Shown in pieces: positions 31,944 to 40,154 of a stretch of 64,000 bases of DNA. The notes below the pieces were generated by a model, which saw only the letters and a list, made by a program, of their open reading frames with translations, was not told the origin of the DNA and searched no databases. Position 1 is the stretch's first letter. Each line of letters begins with the position of its first letter. Origin of the DNA: Actinomadura meyerae (GTDB lineage Bacteria; Actinomycetota; Actinomycetes; Streptosporangiales; Streptosporangiaceae); NCBI RefSeq assembly GCF_900188445.1, contig NZ_FZOR01000039.1, positions 21,929-85,928 on the forward strand, given 5' to 3'. The position numbers and the translations under genes are program-made.

Positions 31944-33587
31944 GTGTACCAGCAGGTCCTCGATCCCGTCGCCGACTCGCTCGGCTGGAGTTCACTGGTC
32001 GCCGCGCTGCCGCTCGCCGTGCTGTTCGTCCTGCTCGGCGGCGTCCGCATGCGCGCGTGGCTCGCGTCCCTCATCGCGCTGGCCGTCTCCCTGGCCGTCG
32101 CGATCTGGGCCTACGGCATGCCCGCCGGCCAGGCGCTCCTGGCCGGCACCGAGGGCGCCGCGTTCGGCTTCTATCCGATCCTGTGGATCGTCATCAACGC
32201 GCTCTGGGTCTACAACATCACCGTCACCACCGGGCACTTCGACGTGCTCCGCCGCTCGTTCGCGCAGGTCAGCGACGACCACCGGCTCCAGGCCGTGCTG
32301 ATCGCGTTCTCCTTCGGCGCGCTGCTGGAGGCCCTCGCGGGCTTCGGCACGCCGGTCGCGGTCACCTCCGTCATGCTGATCGCGCTCGGCTTCCAGCCGA
32401 TCAAGGCCGCCGTCCTCGCCCTCACCGCGAACACCGCCCCGGTCGCGTTCGGCGCGATGGCGACGCCGATCCTCACCCTCGGCAAGGTCACGGGGGAGTC
32501 CAGCGACACGCTCGGCGCCATGGTCGGGCGGCAGACCCCGATCCTCGCGGTGTTCGTCCCGCTCGTGCTCGTCGCCATCGTGGACGGGCGGCGCGGCCTG
32601 CGGGAGACCTGGCCGACCGCGCTGCTGTGCGGCGCCGCGTTCGGGCTCGCGCAGTACGTCACCGCCAACTTCATCTCGGTGCCGCTCGCCGACGTGGTCG
32701 CGTCCCTGGTCTCGGCCGCCGCGGTCGTGCTCGCCGTGCGGCTGCGCCCGCGGCCGGCGGCCCGGCCCGCCCCGGTCGCCGGCGGCGCCGCCGACGAGCC
32801 CACCCCCGAGTTCGCCGCCCGCGTCGAGAAGGGCGGCGAGCCGGACTCGCGCGCCGAGGTCGCCCGCGCCTACGCCCCCTACGCGATCATCATCGCGGTT
32901 TTCGTGATCTGCCAGATCGACCAGGTCAAGGAGCAGCTCGACAAGGCCACCCGGACGTTCTCGTGGCCCGGCCTGGACCTCACCGGCCCGACCGGGAAGC
33001 CGCTCACCCTGCCGACCTTCACGTTCAACTACCTGACGACGCCCGGCACGCAGATGCTCGTCGCCGGGCTGATCACCATGGCCGCGCTCGGTGTCGGCCT
33101 CGGCAAGGCCCTGCGCGCCTACTGGACGACGCTCGTCCAGCTCAAGTGGGCGATCATCACGGTGATGGCGGTGCTGGCGCTGGCGTTCGTGATGAACGCG
33201 TCCGGGCAGACCGTCACGCTCGGTACCTGGATGGCCGGGGCGGGCGGCGCGTTCGCGCTGCTGTCGCCGGTCCTCGGCTGGCTCGGCACGGCGGTGACGG
33301 GGTCGGACACCTCGTCCAACTCGCTGTTCGGCGCGCTCCAGGTGACGGCGGCGAACAAGGCGGACCTGTCGCCGGTGCTGATGGCCGCGACCAACAGCTC
33401 CGGCGGCGTCCTCGGCAAGATGGTGTCGCCGCAGAACCTCGCCATCGCGGCGGCCGCCGTGGGCCTGGACGGCCGCGAGGGCGACATCTTCCGCCGCGTC
33501 GTGCTGTGGAGCCTGCTGTTCCTCGCCGGGATGTGCCTGCTGTCGGGCCTCCAGTCGACCGGCGTGCTCGCCTGGATGGTCCCGTGA
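31944..33587 (+). CDS. lctP: L-lactate permease (LctP family)
   Basis: This is a 547-residue integral membrane protein with about 12-14 hydrophobic segments. Family blocks are YQQVLDPVADSLG at the start, LEALAGFGTPVAVTSVML, TANTAPVAFGAMATPI and LGTAVTGSDTSSNSLFGALQ. The GTG at 31944 is preferred because GAGG lies 8 bases ahead and the family begins at this YQQ block; a GTG at 31875 would add 23 residues. It imports L-lactate or glycolate with protons. The downstream gap holds two copies of a GATCCGGCACCGCT repeat. Confidence 0.9.
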   Translation: MYQQVLDPVADSLGWSSLVAALPLAVLFVLLGGVRMRAWLASLIALAVSLAVAIWAYGMPAGQALLAGTEGAAFGFYPILWIVINALWVYNITVTTGHFDVLRRSFAQVSDDHRLQAVLIAFSFGALLEALAGFGTPVAVTSVMLIALGFQPIKAAVLALTANTAPVAFGAMATPILTLGKVTGESSDTLGAMVGRQTPILAVFVPLVLVAIVDGRRGLRETWPTALLCGAAFGLAQYVTANFISVPLADVVASLVSAAAVVLAVRLRPRPAARPAPVAGGAADEPTPEFAARVEKGGEPDSRAEVARAYAPYAIIIAVFVICQIDQVKEQLDKATRTFSWPGLDLTGPTGKPLTLPTFTFNYLTTPGTQMLVAGLITMAALGVGLGKALRAYWTTLVQLKWAIITVMAVLALAFVMNASGQTVTLGTWMAGAGGAFALLSPVLGWLGTAVTGSDTSSNSLFGALQVTAANKADLSPVLMAATNSSGGVLGKMVSPQNLAIAAAAVGLDGREGDIFRRVVLWSLLFLAGMCLLSGLQSTGVLAWMVP

Positions 33588-33635
33588 TCCGGCACCGCTG
33601 ATCCGGCACCGCTGATCAGGTCCCCCGGATCCGGG

Positions 33636-33881
33636 CTACTGCAGGTAGCCCTCGACCTCTCCGGCGGGGCGGACCCCGGCGTCGTCCGGGTTCTGCCCCG
33701 CCGCGAGCCGGGCCCGGCGCTGGCGCAGCAGGTCCCAGCACTGGTCGAGCGCGACCTCCAGCCGCCGCAGCCGGTCCTGCGCCTCGGCGCCGCTCGTCTC
33801 GCCCCGCTCGTGCGCCTCACGCAGGCCGTGCTCCTCCTCGATGAACTCGTTGATACGTTCCAGAATGGCCTTCTCGTCCAT
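33636..33881 (-). CDS. DUF2630 family protein
   Basis: The 81-residue charged, helical protein starts MDEKAILERINEFIEEEH and contains LEVALDQCWDLLRQRRARL, the DUF2630 signature, and is predicted to be a coiled-coil-like dimer. Function unknown. It converges on the lactate permease gene. Confidence 0.8.
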   Translation of the reverse strand: MDEKAILERINEFIEEEHGLREAHERGETSGAEAQDRLRRLEVALDQCWDLLRQRRARLAAGQNPDDAGVRPAGEVEGYLQ

Positions 33882-33966
33882 GAAATCCGCCCGGTTGGGT
33901 TCATAACGTGCCGACAGGTGAGAGCCTGACATACACGGGGCCGCGCACGGTAGCGGCGCCCCGTCC

Positions 33967-34419
33967 ATGGGCGAGGTGCGCAACGACATGACGATCTGGC
34001 GGATCAGCGGCGGCGACGGCGGGCCCGGCTCCGGGGAGCACCCGGCTCCCCGGCCCGGCGAGGCGCCCCGCTGCGACGTCGTCGAACTCGACACGCCGCT
34101 CCTGCACATCGCCTCCGCCTCGTCCTCGCCCTGGCTCCGGATGGCCGGCGAGATCGACGTCTCCAACGCGCCGGACGTCGGCGCCGCCCTGCACGCCGCC
34201 CAGGCGCGCGTGCCGGGCGACCTCCACGTCGACCTGGCCGCGGTCGCCTTCATGGACGTTGCCGGTCTGCGCGCTTTCAACCTCGCGGCCCGGGATCTGC
34301 ACGAGCACGGGCGCATGCTCGTCCTGCACGCGGTCCCGGCGCACCTCGACCGGCTGTTCAGGCTGATCGGCTGGGACGCGACTCCGGGCCTGGCGATCCA
34401 CTGCCGCCCCCGCGGCTGA
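33967..34419 (+). CDS. STAS-domain protein lacking the phosphorylatable serine
   Basis: The 150-residue protein has a disordered Pro/Gly-rich N-terminus of about 40 residues and a STAS fold (LRMAGEIDVSNAPDVGAAL, DLHVDLAAVAFMDVAGLRAFN). In anti-sigma-factor antagonists the loop reads D-S-S/T-G and the second Ser is phosphorylated; here it is Asp97-Val98-Ala99-Gly100. So it may be a constitutively active antagonist or have another role. No kinase gene is adjacent. The exact ATG is uncertain because another Met lies at residue 8. Confidence 0.75.
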   Translation: MGEVRNDMTIWRISGGDGGPGSGEHPAPRPGEAPRCDVVELDTPLLHIASASSSPWLRMAGEIDVSNAPDVGAALHAAQARVPGDLHVDLAAVAFMDVAGLRAFNLAARDLHEHGRMLVLHAVPAHLDRLFRLIGWDATPGLAIHCRPRG

Positions 34420-34604
34420 CCCTGGCCCCGTCCGGCGCACCGCCCTCCGGAGACGCGCGGCCCCCCTCCGGCACGTGGCCCTCCGCCGCCGCTAGGGCCG
34501 CCCCGCGACGCGCCAGAAGGTCAACCAGACACCATGCCCGCGTCGAGATCCGGTAAACGTGGCGCCATCCGCCCGGCTTATCCCTTCTATCCCGCTTCGT
34601 GGCA

Positions 34605-34620
34605 GTTTGACTGCTCAAAC
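34605..34620. promoter_or_regulatory. 16-bp palindrome upstream of the YaaH-type transporter
   Basis: GTTTGA-CTGC-TCAAAC is a perfect inverted repeat 50 bases before the ATG at 34670. It looks like an operator. The rest of the 250-base gap (34420-34669) shows only a GGAGGAGGG ribosome site close to the start. Confidence 0.45.
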
Positions 34621-34669
34621 CACGGTTAGGAGGGGTTCTACAGCTCTCCGATTCCGGAGGAGGGATCTC

Positions 34670-35515
34670 ATGGCAAGGCGAAGAGAGCACGGGCAATCGC
34701 CGATGTCCGGCGAGCGCTCCGCACCACCGACGCCCGCCCAGGACGCCGCCGCCCCCGCTCCGGGCGCCGCCTCGGCGGCACCGGGCCGGGGGGCCAACGA
34801 GCCGGGCGAGCACGCGCTCTGGGAGGACCGGACGCGGGTGATGCTCCAGCCCATCGCGGCTCCGTCCATCCTCGGGCTGTTCGGCCTCGCCGGCGCGACC
34901 ATGATGGTGGGCGCCTGGCAGGCGGGCTGGTACGGCACCGCCGCCACCCCGCTGATCCTGTGGCCGTTCGTGCTGCTGTTCGGCGGCCTCGCCCAGTTCC
35001 TCGCGGGGCTGTGGGGCTACCGCGCCCGGGACGGTCTCGCGACCGCCATGCACTGCATGTGGGGCGCGTTCTGGATCGCCTGGGGCCTGCTGTTCGGGCT
35101 GGTCAGCATCGGCGCCGCGCCGGTGGCACTCGCACCAGTGCTCGGCACGGCCAGTCAAGGCTTCGCGTTCTGGTTCATCGCCCTGGCGGTGATCACCGGA
35201 CTGGGGGCGCTGGCGGCGCTCGGTGAGAACATCGTGCTGGCGCTGCTGCTGGCATGCCTGGCCGTGGGCTCGGGCTTCACGGCGGCCGGCTTCTGGACAC
35301 CGTCCAACTGGGCGCTGGACGTCGGCGGCTGGCTGTTCGTCGCCACCGCGGTCATCTCGCTGTACGCGGCGGCCGCGCTGATGATGGAGAACACCTACGG
35401 CCGGACGATCCTGCCCACCGGCAAGTACCGCGCCGGCGGCAACATCCCGGGCGGTCGCGGCGTGCGGCCGCTGGAGTACCGGCACGGCGAACCGGGGGTG
35501 AAGATCGGCCAGTGA
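34670..35515 (+). CDS. GPR1/FUN34/YaaH-type (acetate/succinate) transporter
   Basis: The 281-residue protein has about 60 cytoplasmic N-terminal residues rich in Ala, Pro and Arg, then six membrane helices. LGLFGLAGATMMVGAWQAGWYG, FGGLAQFLAGLWGYRARDGLATAMHCMWGAFW and the C-terminal SLYAAAALMMENTYGR match the acetate uptake family. It ends in a basic, Gly-rich tail. The start is set by GGAGGAGGG 8 bases upstream. Probably moves small monocarboxylates. A palindrome at 34605-34620 may control it. Confidence 0.85.
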   Translation: MARRREHGQSPMSGERSAPPTPAQDAAAPAPGAASAAPGRGANEPGEHALWEDRTRVMLQPIAAPSILGLFGLAGATMMVGAWQAGWYGTAATPLILWPFVLLFGGLAQFLAGLWGYRARDGLATAMHCMWGAFWIAWGLLFGLVSIGAAPVALAPVLGTASQGFAFWFIALAVITGLGALAALGENIVLALLLACLAVGSGFTAAGFWTPSNWALDVGGWLFVATAVISLYAAAALMMENTYGRTILPTGKYRAGGNIPGGRGVRPLEYRHGEPGVKIGQ

Positions 35516-35602
35516 GTTCGCCGGTCACCGGCGTTTCGCCTTGACATTCCCGTTGCCTTATCCTGGGTCGATCTGGAAGGTTCGGCCCGGAGGGGGACGG
35601 GA

Positions 35603-35800
35603 ATGTCATCGGCGGTCCGGCGGACGTGGCGACGCCTCGTCCAGACCTACATCACGCTCTGCGCGCGCGACGACGCCGCGAAGCACAGCTACACCGTTCC
35701 GAGCGGCGTGTGGTCGTGCGTTCGCTGCAACGAGCCGCATCTCGAGCTCGCCACGCTCAACCACCACCTCCGCACCGAGCACGGTGTGATCGCGGGCTGA
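35603..35800 (+). CDS. Small protein with C2H2-like zinc-binding motif
   Basis: This 65-residue basic protein has CVRCNEPHLELATLNHHLRTEH: CxxC followed by His residues spaced as in a C2H2 finger. The N-terminal 35 residues are helical and basic. It probably binds zinc and perhaps DNA. It has GGAGGGGG upstream and a hairpin terminator downstream, so it is a complete small gene. No closer function is recognised. Confidence 0.7.
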   Translation: MSSAVRRTWRRLVQTYITLCARDDAAKHSYTVPSGVWSCVRCNEPHLELATLNHHLRTEHGVIAG

Positions 35801-35814
35801 GCCCCGCGCCCCGC

Positions 35815-35838
35815 GCCGGGTCCCACGATGGGCCCGGC
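35815..35838 (+). terminator. Rho-independent terminator
   Basis: GCCGGGTCC (35815-35823) pairs with GGGCCCGGC (35830-35838) with one G-U pair and a 6-base loop, followed by TTGTTTCGG and a T-rich stretch. It lies 14 bases after the stop of the small zinc-motif gene. Confidence 0.7.
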
Positions 35839-35923
35839 TTGTTTCGGTCTGTCCTGTTTTGAGCGATTTTCTGGGTGGGGCAGATCCAGTGTGCCGTCTT
35901 TATTGGCAGTGTGCTAATAGCGT

Positions 35924-35935
35924 GTTACAAGTAAC
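35924..35935. promoter_or_regulatory. 12-bp palindrome in AT-rich promoter region
   Basis: GTTAC-AA-GTAAC is a perfect inverted repeat 41 bases before the flavoprotein start at 35977. The surrounding 60 bases (TCTTTATTGGCAGTGTGCTA) are much lower in GC than the neighbourhood, as expected for a promoter. TetR-family proteins commonly bind such words; no regulator gene is adjacent. Confidence 0.5.
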
Positions 35936-35976
35936 CCAGCACTTATTGGGTCGGGGGCCTGGCACGGGAGGTCACC

Positions 35977-37740
35977 GTGACGACACGCAGAAGGTTCCTC
36001 CGAGACGCGGGCGTGGTGGGCGCCGCCACCGCGGGCGCGATGGCCATGGGGCCGGTCCCCGCGAAGGCCGCCGCCGGGCGGCGGGTCGCCGTCCTCGGCG
36101 CCGGCGTGGCCGGTCTCACCGCGGCGCACGAGCTGATCGAGCGCGGCTTCGAGGTCGAGGTCTACGAGCGCACCGCCCTCGGCGGCAAGGCGCGCAGCAT
36201 CTTCCCGCCGGGCACCGGCACGGGCGGCCGGCTCGACCTCCCCGGCGAGCACGGGTTCCGCTTCTTCCCCGGGTTCTACTTCAACCTCACCGACACCATG
36301 CGGCGCACGCCGTTCCCCGGGAACTCCAAGGGGACCTGGAACAACCTGGTCCGCGCCGACGCGTACATGATGTCGCGGCAGGGACGGCCCGACCTCACGA
36401 TCCCGTTCCCGTTCCCGCTGCCCCCGGGGTCGCGGATCTACGACACCGCCAGCTTCCTCGCCACGATCACCTCCGGGCTCCAGACGATCGCCCGGCTGTC
36501 GCTGACCGAGGCCGCGTTCGCCGCGGAGAAGCTCCTCGTCTACGTCACCAGCTGCGACGAGCGCAAGCTCGGCCAGTGGGAGAACATCACCTGGGCCGAC
36601 TACATCCGCGCCGGCTGGTTCTCCGACGAGTACAACAAGTTCATCGCCGACGGCACGATCCGCAACCTCGCCGCCACCAAGTCCAAGGACGCGAGCACCC
36701 ACTCGATCGCGATGGTCGGCGAGGCCACCGTGTGGAGCATCCTCGGGCTCGGCAACGAGCCCGGCGGGTCGGTCGACCGGGTGCTCAACGGCTCCTCGTC
36801 CGAGATGTGGCTCGACCCGTGGATCGCGCACCTGCGCGACCTCGGCGTCAAGTTCAACGTCGGGTACGAGGTCACCTCACTGGGCGTCTCGGGCGGGCGG
36901 ATCACGTCCGCCGGAGTCAAGGGCAAGTCGCCGATCTCCGCCGACTGGTTCGTGGTCGCCATGCCCTGCGAGCGGGTCACCGGCCTGCTGAGCGACGCCG
37001 TGCTGAGCGCCGACCCGTCGCTGGCGGGGATCAAGGGGCTGCGCACCGACTGGATGACCGGCCTGCAGTTCTTCCTCAAGAAGAAGCTGCCGCTGGCCGC
37101 CGGCCACGTGAACTACGGCGACTCGTCGTGGGCGGTCACGTCCATCAGCCAGGAGCAGTTCTGGAAGCGGGACTTCTCCACCTACGGGGACGGCACCGTC
37201 CAGGACTGCCTGTCCTCGATCATCTCCGACTGGTTCACCCCGGGCACCTTCAACAGGAAGCGGGCGACCGACTGCCTGCCGAACGAGATCGCCGCGGAGA
37301 CCTGGCGGCAGATCAAGGCCCACCTCAACGACACCGGGGTGCAGGTCACCGACGCCGACCTGCACTCCTGGTTCCTCGACCCGGCGATCGTCCCGAACGG
37401 CAAGGGCGGCGTCACCAACGACACCCCGCTGTTCATCCAGCAGCCGGGGTCGTGGAAGCTGCGCCCGAGCTCCAAGACGAAGATCCCGAACCTGTTCCTC
37501 GCGGGGGACTGGGTGAAGACGCCGATCAACGTCACCACGATGGAGGGCGCCAACCAGGGCGGCCGGCAGGCCGTCAACGCGCTGCTGGACGCGGCGGGCT
37601 CCAACGCGAGCCGGTGTGACGTCCACGAGCTCTACGAGCAGCCGCTCTGGACGCCGTTCAAGGCCAACGACAAGATCCGGTACGCGCTGGGGCTGCCGCA
37701 CCAGTTCGACATCCTCGACCCGCGCTGGCCCCGGCGGTGA
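35977..37740 (+). CDS. Tat-exported FAD-dependent oxidoreductase (HpnE/phytoene-desaturase-like)
   Basis: The 587-residue protein starts with a Tat signal (TTRRRFLRDAG, then a hydrophobic stretch to about residue 33). A Rossmann motif VLGAGVAGLTAAHE follows, then YERTALGGKARS and the C-terminal NLFLAGDWVKTPINVTTMEGANQGGRQA typical of amine-oxidase/phytoene-desaturase flavoproteins. Resemblance is closest to hydroxysqualene dehydroxylase HpnE, but no squalene genes are adjacent. The start GTG is preceded by GGGAGG. Substrate open; a large hydrophobic lipid is likely. Confidence 0.82.
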   Translation: MTTRRRFLRDAGVVGAATAGAMAMGPVPAKAAAGRRVAVLGAGVAGLTAAHELIERGFEVEVYERTALGGKARSIFPPGTGTGGRLDLPGEHGFRFFPGFYFNLTDTMRRTPFPGNSKGTWNNLVRADAYMMSRQGRPDLTIPFPFPLPPGSRIYDTASFLATITSGLQTIARLSLTEAAFAAEKLLVYVTSCDERKLGQWENITWADYIRAGWFSDEYNKFIADGTIRNLAATKSKDASTHSIAMVGEATVWSILGLGNEPGGSVDRVLNGSSSEMWLDPWIAHLRDLGVKFNVGYEVTSLGVSGGRITSAGVKGKSPISADWFVVAMPCERVTGLLSDAVLSADPSLAGIKGLRTDWMTGLQFFLKKKLPLAAGHVNYGDSSWAVTSISQEQFWKRDFSTYGDGTVQDCLSSIISDWFTPGTFNRKRATDCLPNEIAAETWRQIKAHLNDTGVQVTDADLHSWFLDPAIVPNGKGGVTNDTPLFIQQPGSWKLRPSSKTKIPNLFLAGDWVKTPINVTTMEGANQGGRQAVNALLDAAGSNASRCDVHELYEQPLWTPFKANDKIRYALGLPHQFDILDPRWPRR

Positions 37741-37774
37741 GCCCTCGGGCCGCGCCCCACTGGTGCGGGTCGCG

Positions 37775-39058
37775 CTAATACAGGGACCGGCGGGCGACCA
37801 GCGCCGCGTTCAGTAGCTGCAGTTCGCTCGGCCGGGCCGGGTCGAGCCCGGTCAGCGCGCTGATCCGGCGGACGCGGTAGGCCACCGTGTTCGGGTGGAC
37901 GTGCAGCGCCGCGCCCGTCGCCCGCCGGTCCAGGTCGCACTCCAGGTACCGCTCCAGCGTGCGCAGCAGCTCCGGCTTGCGGTCGAGCGGCGCCAGCAGG
38001 GCGGCGAGCCCGGGGAGCGCGCCGCTCGGCCGGCTCAGCTGGTAGTCGAGCAGGACGTCCGCGAGCCGGTACAGGCCGGGCGGGCGGCCCGCCCGGCGGA
38101 CCAGGTCCATCACCTCGGCGGTCCGCATGGCGGCGGCGGGGACCCCGGTGGGGCCGGTGATCTCCGCCGCCGCCGTGACGTCGGTGTCGGCGGCCTTCGC
38201 GGCCCGCGCCACCAGGTCGCGCAGGGCGTCCCAGCCGGCCGAGAACGGCAGCAGGGCCGTCCCGCCCGCGCTGTCCAGGGCGGTGAGCGCGGGCTCGTCG
38301 GCGACCTCGTCCAGCACCGTCCGGATCCGGCGGATCTTGCGCCGGGCCGCGATCCGGGCGCGCTGGCCCGGGCCCGCCTCGTCCGGGTGCGGCGCGAACG
38401 CCAGCGTCAGCACCGCGTAGCGGCGCGCCGGGCGGTGCCCGGCGGTGTCCCCGCCGAGCAGCGCCGTCATCAGCGCGTGCCGCCCGCCGTGCTCCTGGCT
38501 GTCGATGATCTGCCGGACCTCCAGGTAGGCCGAGCTGACCGCGGAGATCAGCAGCCGCTGGAAGTGCAGGAAGTAGCCGAGCGCCTCCTGGAGGTCGGGC
38601 AGGTCGGACGGCCGCGCCCCGGCGGTCAGCTCCTCCCAGGCCATCGCCGCGCCGATCTGGTAGGCGCTGAGGATGGCGTCCAGCGGCACCTCCTCCTCCG
38701 CCCGCTGCGCGGCCGAGTCGCGCTGCCCGCCGAACTCCTCCGGCACGGCGGGGCGGCGGCGCTCCAGCACGTCCGCGAACTGCCGGAGGCTGTGCTGGAC
38801 GATCCCCGCGATGTCCCCGGCGACCTCCTCCTGCGGCAGCTCCGCGTAGACGGGCAGCTCGGCGAGCAGCCGCGCGACGACGCGCCGGGTCAGCCGCGGG
38901 GTGCGGGCCCGCAGATGCGCCGCCATCGGCCGCCCCGCCACGCACAGCGCCGTGCCGTCCCGCGCCGTGCCGTCCCGCGCCGTGCCGTCCCGCGCCGTGC
39001 CGTCCCGCGTCGTGCCGTCCCGGGCCGTGCCGCCCCGCGTCGTGTTGTCCCGCGTCAC
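37775..39058 (-). CDS. PucR/CdaR-type transcriptional regulator with an N-terminal repeat tract
   Basis: From the GTG at 39058 the product is 427 residues. The first 38 residues are seven copies of a (G/D)TARD-like pentapeptide encoded by a 15-bp minisatellite. Then follow an RsbRD-N-like helical domain (IVQHSLRQFADVLERRR, ILSAYQIGAAMAWEEL), a GGDEF-like middle domain and a C-terminal HTH_30 helix-turn-helix (ATGAALHVHPNTVAYRVRRISALTGLD). An ATG at 38929 would skip the repeat. The palindrome at 39103-39117 in the divergent gap is a candidate operator; the lipase gene is a candidate target. Confidence 0.85.
   Translation of the reverse strand: MTRDNTTRGGTARDGTTRDGTARDGTARDGTARDGTALCVAGRPMAAHLRARTPRLTRRVVARLLAELPVYAELPQEEVAGDIAGIVQHSLRQFADVLERRRPAVPEEFGGQRDSAAQRAEEEVPLDAILSAYQIGAAMAWEELTAGARPSDLPDLQEALGYFLHFQRLLISAVSSAYLEVRQIIDSQEHGGRHALMTALLGGDTAGHRPARRYAVLTLAFAPHPDEAGPGQRARIAARRKIRRIRTVLDEVADEPALTALDSAGGTALLPFSAGWDALRDLVARAAKAADTDVTAAAEITGPTGVPAAAMRTAEVMDLVRRAGRPPGLYRLADVLLDYQLSRPSGALPGLAALLAPLDRKPELLRTLERYLECDLDRRATGAALHVHPNTVAYRVRRISALTGLDPARPSELQLLNAALVARRSLY
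38951..39055. repeat. 15-bp minisatellite, seven units, in frame at the regulator N-terminus
   Basis: CGTGCCGTCCCGCGC is repeated from 38951 to 39055. The first three units are identical and the last four have one to three changes each. Because the unit is 15 bp, copy-number change would add or remove five residues without a frameshift. Confidence 0.9.
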
Positions 39059-39102
39059 AACGGCTCCCGCAAGAGTCTGTTTTCACGCCAATTGAACGGA
39101 CT

Positions 39103-39117
39103 GTCCAGATTCTGGAC
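39103..39117. promoter_or_regulatory. 15-bp palindrome in the divergent regulator/hydrolase promoter
   Basis: GTCCAG-ATT-CTGGAC is a perfect inverted repeat. It lies 45 bases from the regulator start and 38 bases from the hydrolase start, a typical operator position for a divergent pair. Confidence 0.5.
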
Positions 39118-39154
39118 GATCACGGCGACATCGTCCATGACGCCGGGAGTTGGC

Positions 39155-40000
39155 ATGAAGCGTCTGTTGCACGGCATGGTCGGCGCGCTCGTCATCGCGG
39201 GCACGGCCCTCGTCGCATCCCCCGCCCAGGCGGCCGCGGTGGAGTACGTCGCCCTGGGCGACTCGATGGCCTCGGGGCCGCTCATCCCCGACATCACCGG
39301 CCCGATCGGGTGCGGGCGGTCCACCCACAACTACCCGCACGAGCTCGCCAGGGCGCTGGGCGCGAACCTCCGCGACGTCACCTGCAGCGGCGCGAAGAGC
39401 AGGCACATGACCGAGTCGCAGAGCACGAGCGTCGCGGGCGTAGACACCGGCACCGTCCCGCCCCAGTTCGACGCGCTGACGGCCTCCACCACCCTTGTCA
39501 CCCTCACCATCGGTGGCAACGACGTCGGCCTGGTCGGCGTCGCCCAGGACTGCATCAACCTCGACCCCACCGCCACCCCCTGCAAGGGCGAGTTCGAGGC
39601 CGAGGTCGCGCAGCGCACGCAGGACCTGGGCCCGCGCCTCAGCGCCGTCCTGGACGGCATCCGCGCCCGCTCCCCGCAGGCCCGGATCGTCGTGACCGGC
39701 TACGGCCTCTACATCAAGCCGAACGGCTGCTGGCCCCTCCAGCCCGTCCTGCCGACCGACGCCAACTTCCTCCAGGGCGCCGTCAACGCCATGAACGATG
39801 TCATCCGCACTCAGGCGAACGCCCACGGCGCGACCTACATCGACCTGGTCACGCCCAGCGTCGGCCACGACGGGTGCCAGTCCGCGTCCAAGCGGTGGGT
39901 GGAGGGCTACGTCCCCCTCAACCCGGCCGCCCCGCTCCACCCGAACGCCAGGGGTGAGGCCGCCTACGCCTCCATCATCGGCAACGCCCTCAACGCCTGA
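39155..40000 (+). CDS. Secreted SGNH/GDSL-family hydrolase (lipase/esterase)
   Basis: This 281-residue protein has a Sec signal peptide (KRLLHGMVGALVIAGTALV then PAQAAA). SGNH blocks are visible: block I ALGDSMASG with Ser37, block III LTIGGNDVG, and the C-terminal His in PLHPNARGEAAY. Four to six Cys (GCGRST, VTCSG, DCINLD, TPCKG, NGCWP, DGCQS) suggest three disulfides, as in the Streptomyces secreted SGNH lipases. It probably cleaves ester lipids outside the cell. A strong terminator follows. Confidence 0.9.
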   Translation: MKRLLHGMVGALVIAGTALVASPAQAAAVEYVALGDSMASGPLIPDITGPIGCGRSTHNYPHELARALGANLRDVTCSGAKSRHMTESQSTSVAGVDTGTVPPQFDALTASTTLVTLTIGGNDVGLVGVAQDCINLDPTATPCKGEFEAEVAQRTQDLGPRLSAVLDGIRARSPQARIVVTGYGLYIKPNGCWPLQPVLPTDANFLQGAVNAMNDVIRTQANAHGATYIDLVTPSVGHDGCQSASKRWVEGYVPLNPAAPLHPNARGEAAYASIIGNALNA

Positions 40001-40011
40001 CTCGGAACGTC

Positions 40012-40041
40012 CGGCCGGCCAGGTCCCTCCCTGGCCGGCCG
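40012..40041 (+). terminator. Strong hairpin terminator
   Basis: CGGCCGGCCAGG (40012-40023) pairs perfectly with CCTGGCCGGCCG (40030-40041) over a 6-base loop, 12 bases after the hydrolase stop. TTCG follows rather than a long T-run, as is usual in such GC-rich genomes. Confidence 0.7.
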
Positions 40042-40154
40042 TTCGCGTTCACCGGCCGGGGCGGTCTCCGCCAGGGGGTGAACGCCCGCTGTGCCATCAT
40101 CGTCGCGAGGTTCGCCGCCCGGCCGCGGGGCCCGGCGGCCGATGGAGGGCCGAC

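Noticed and set aside
38951..39055. Possible CRISPR array
   Set aside because: The units are directly adjacent 15-bp repeats without spacers and lie in a coding frame.
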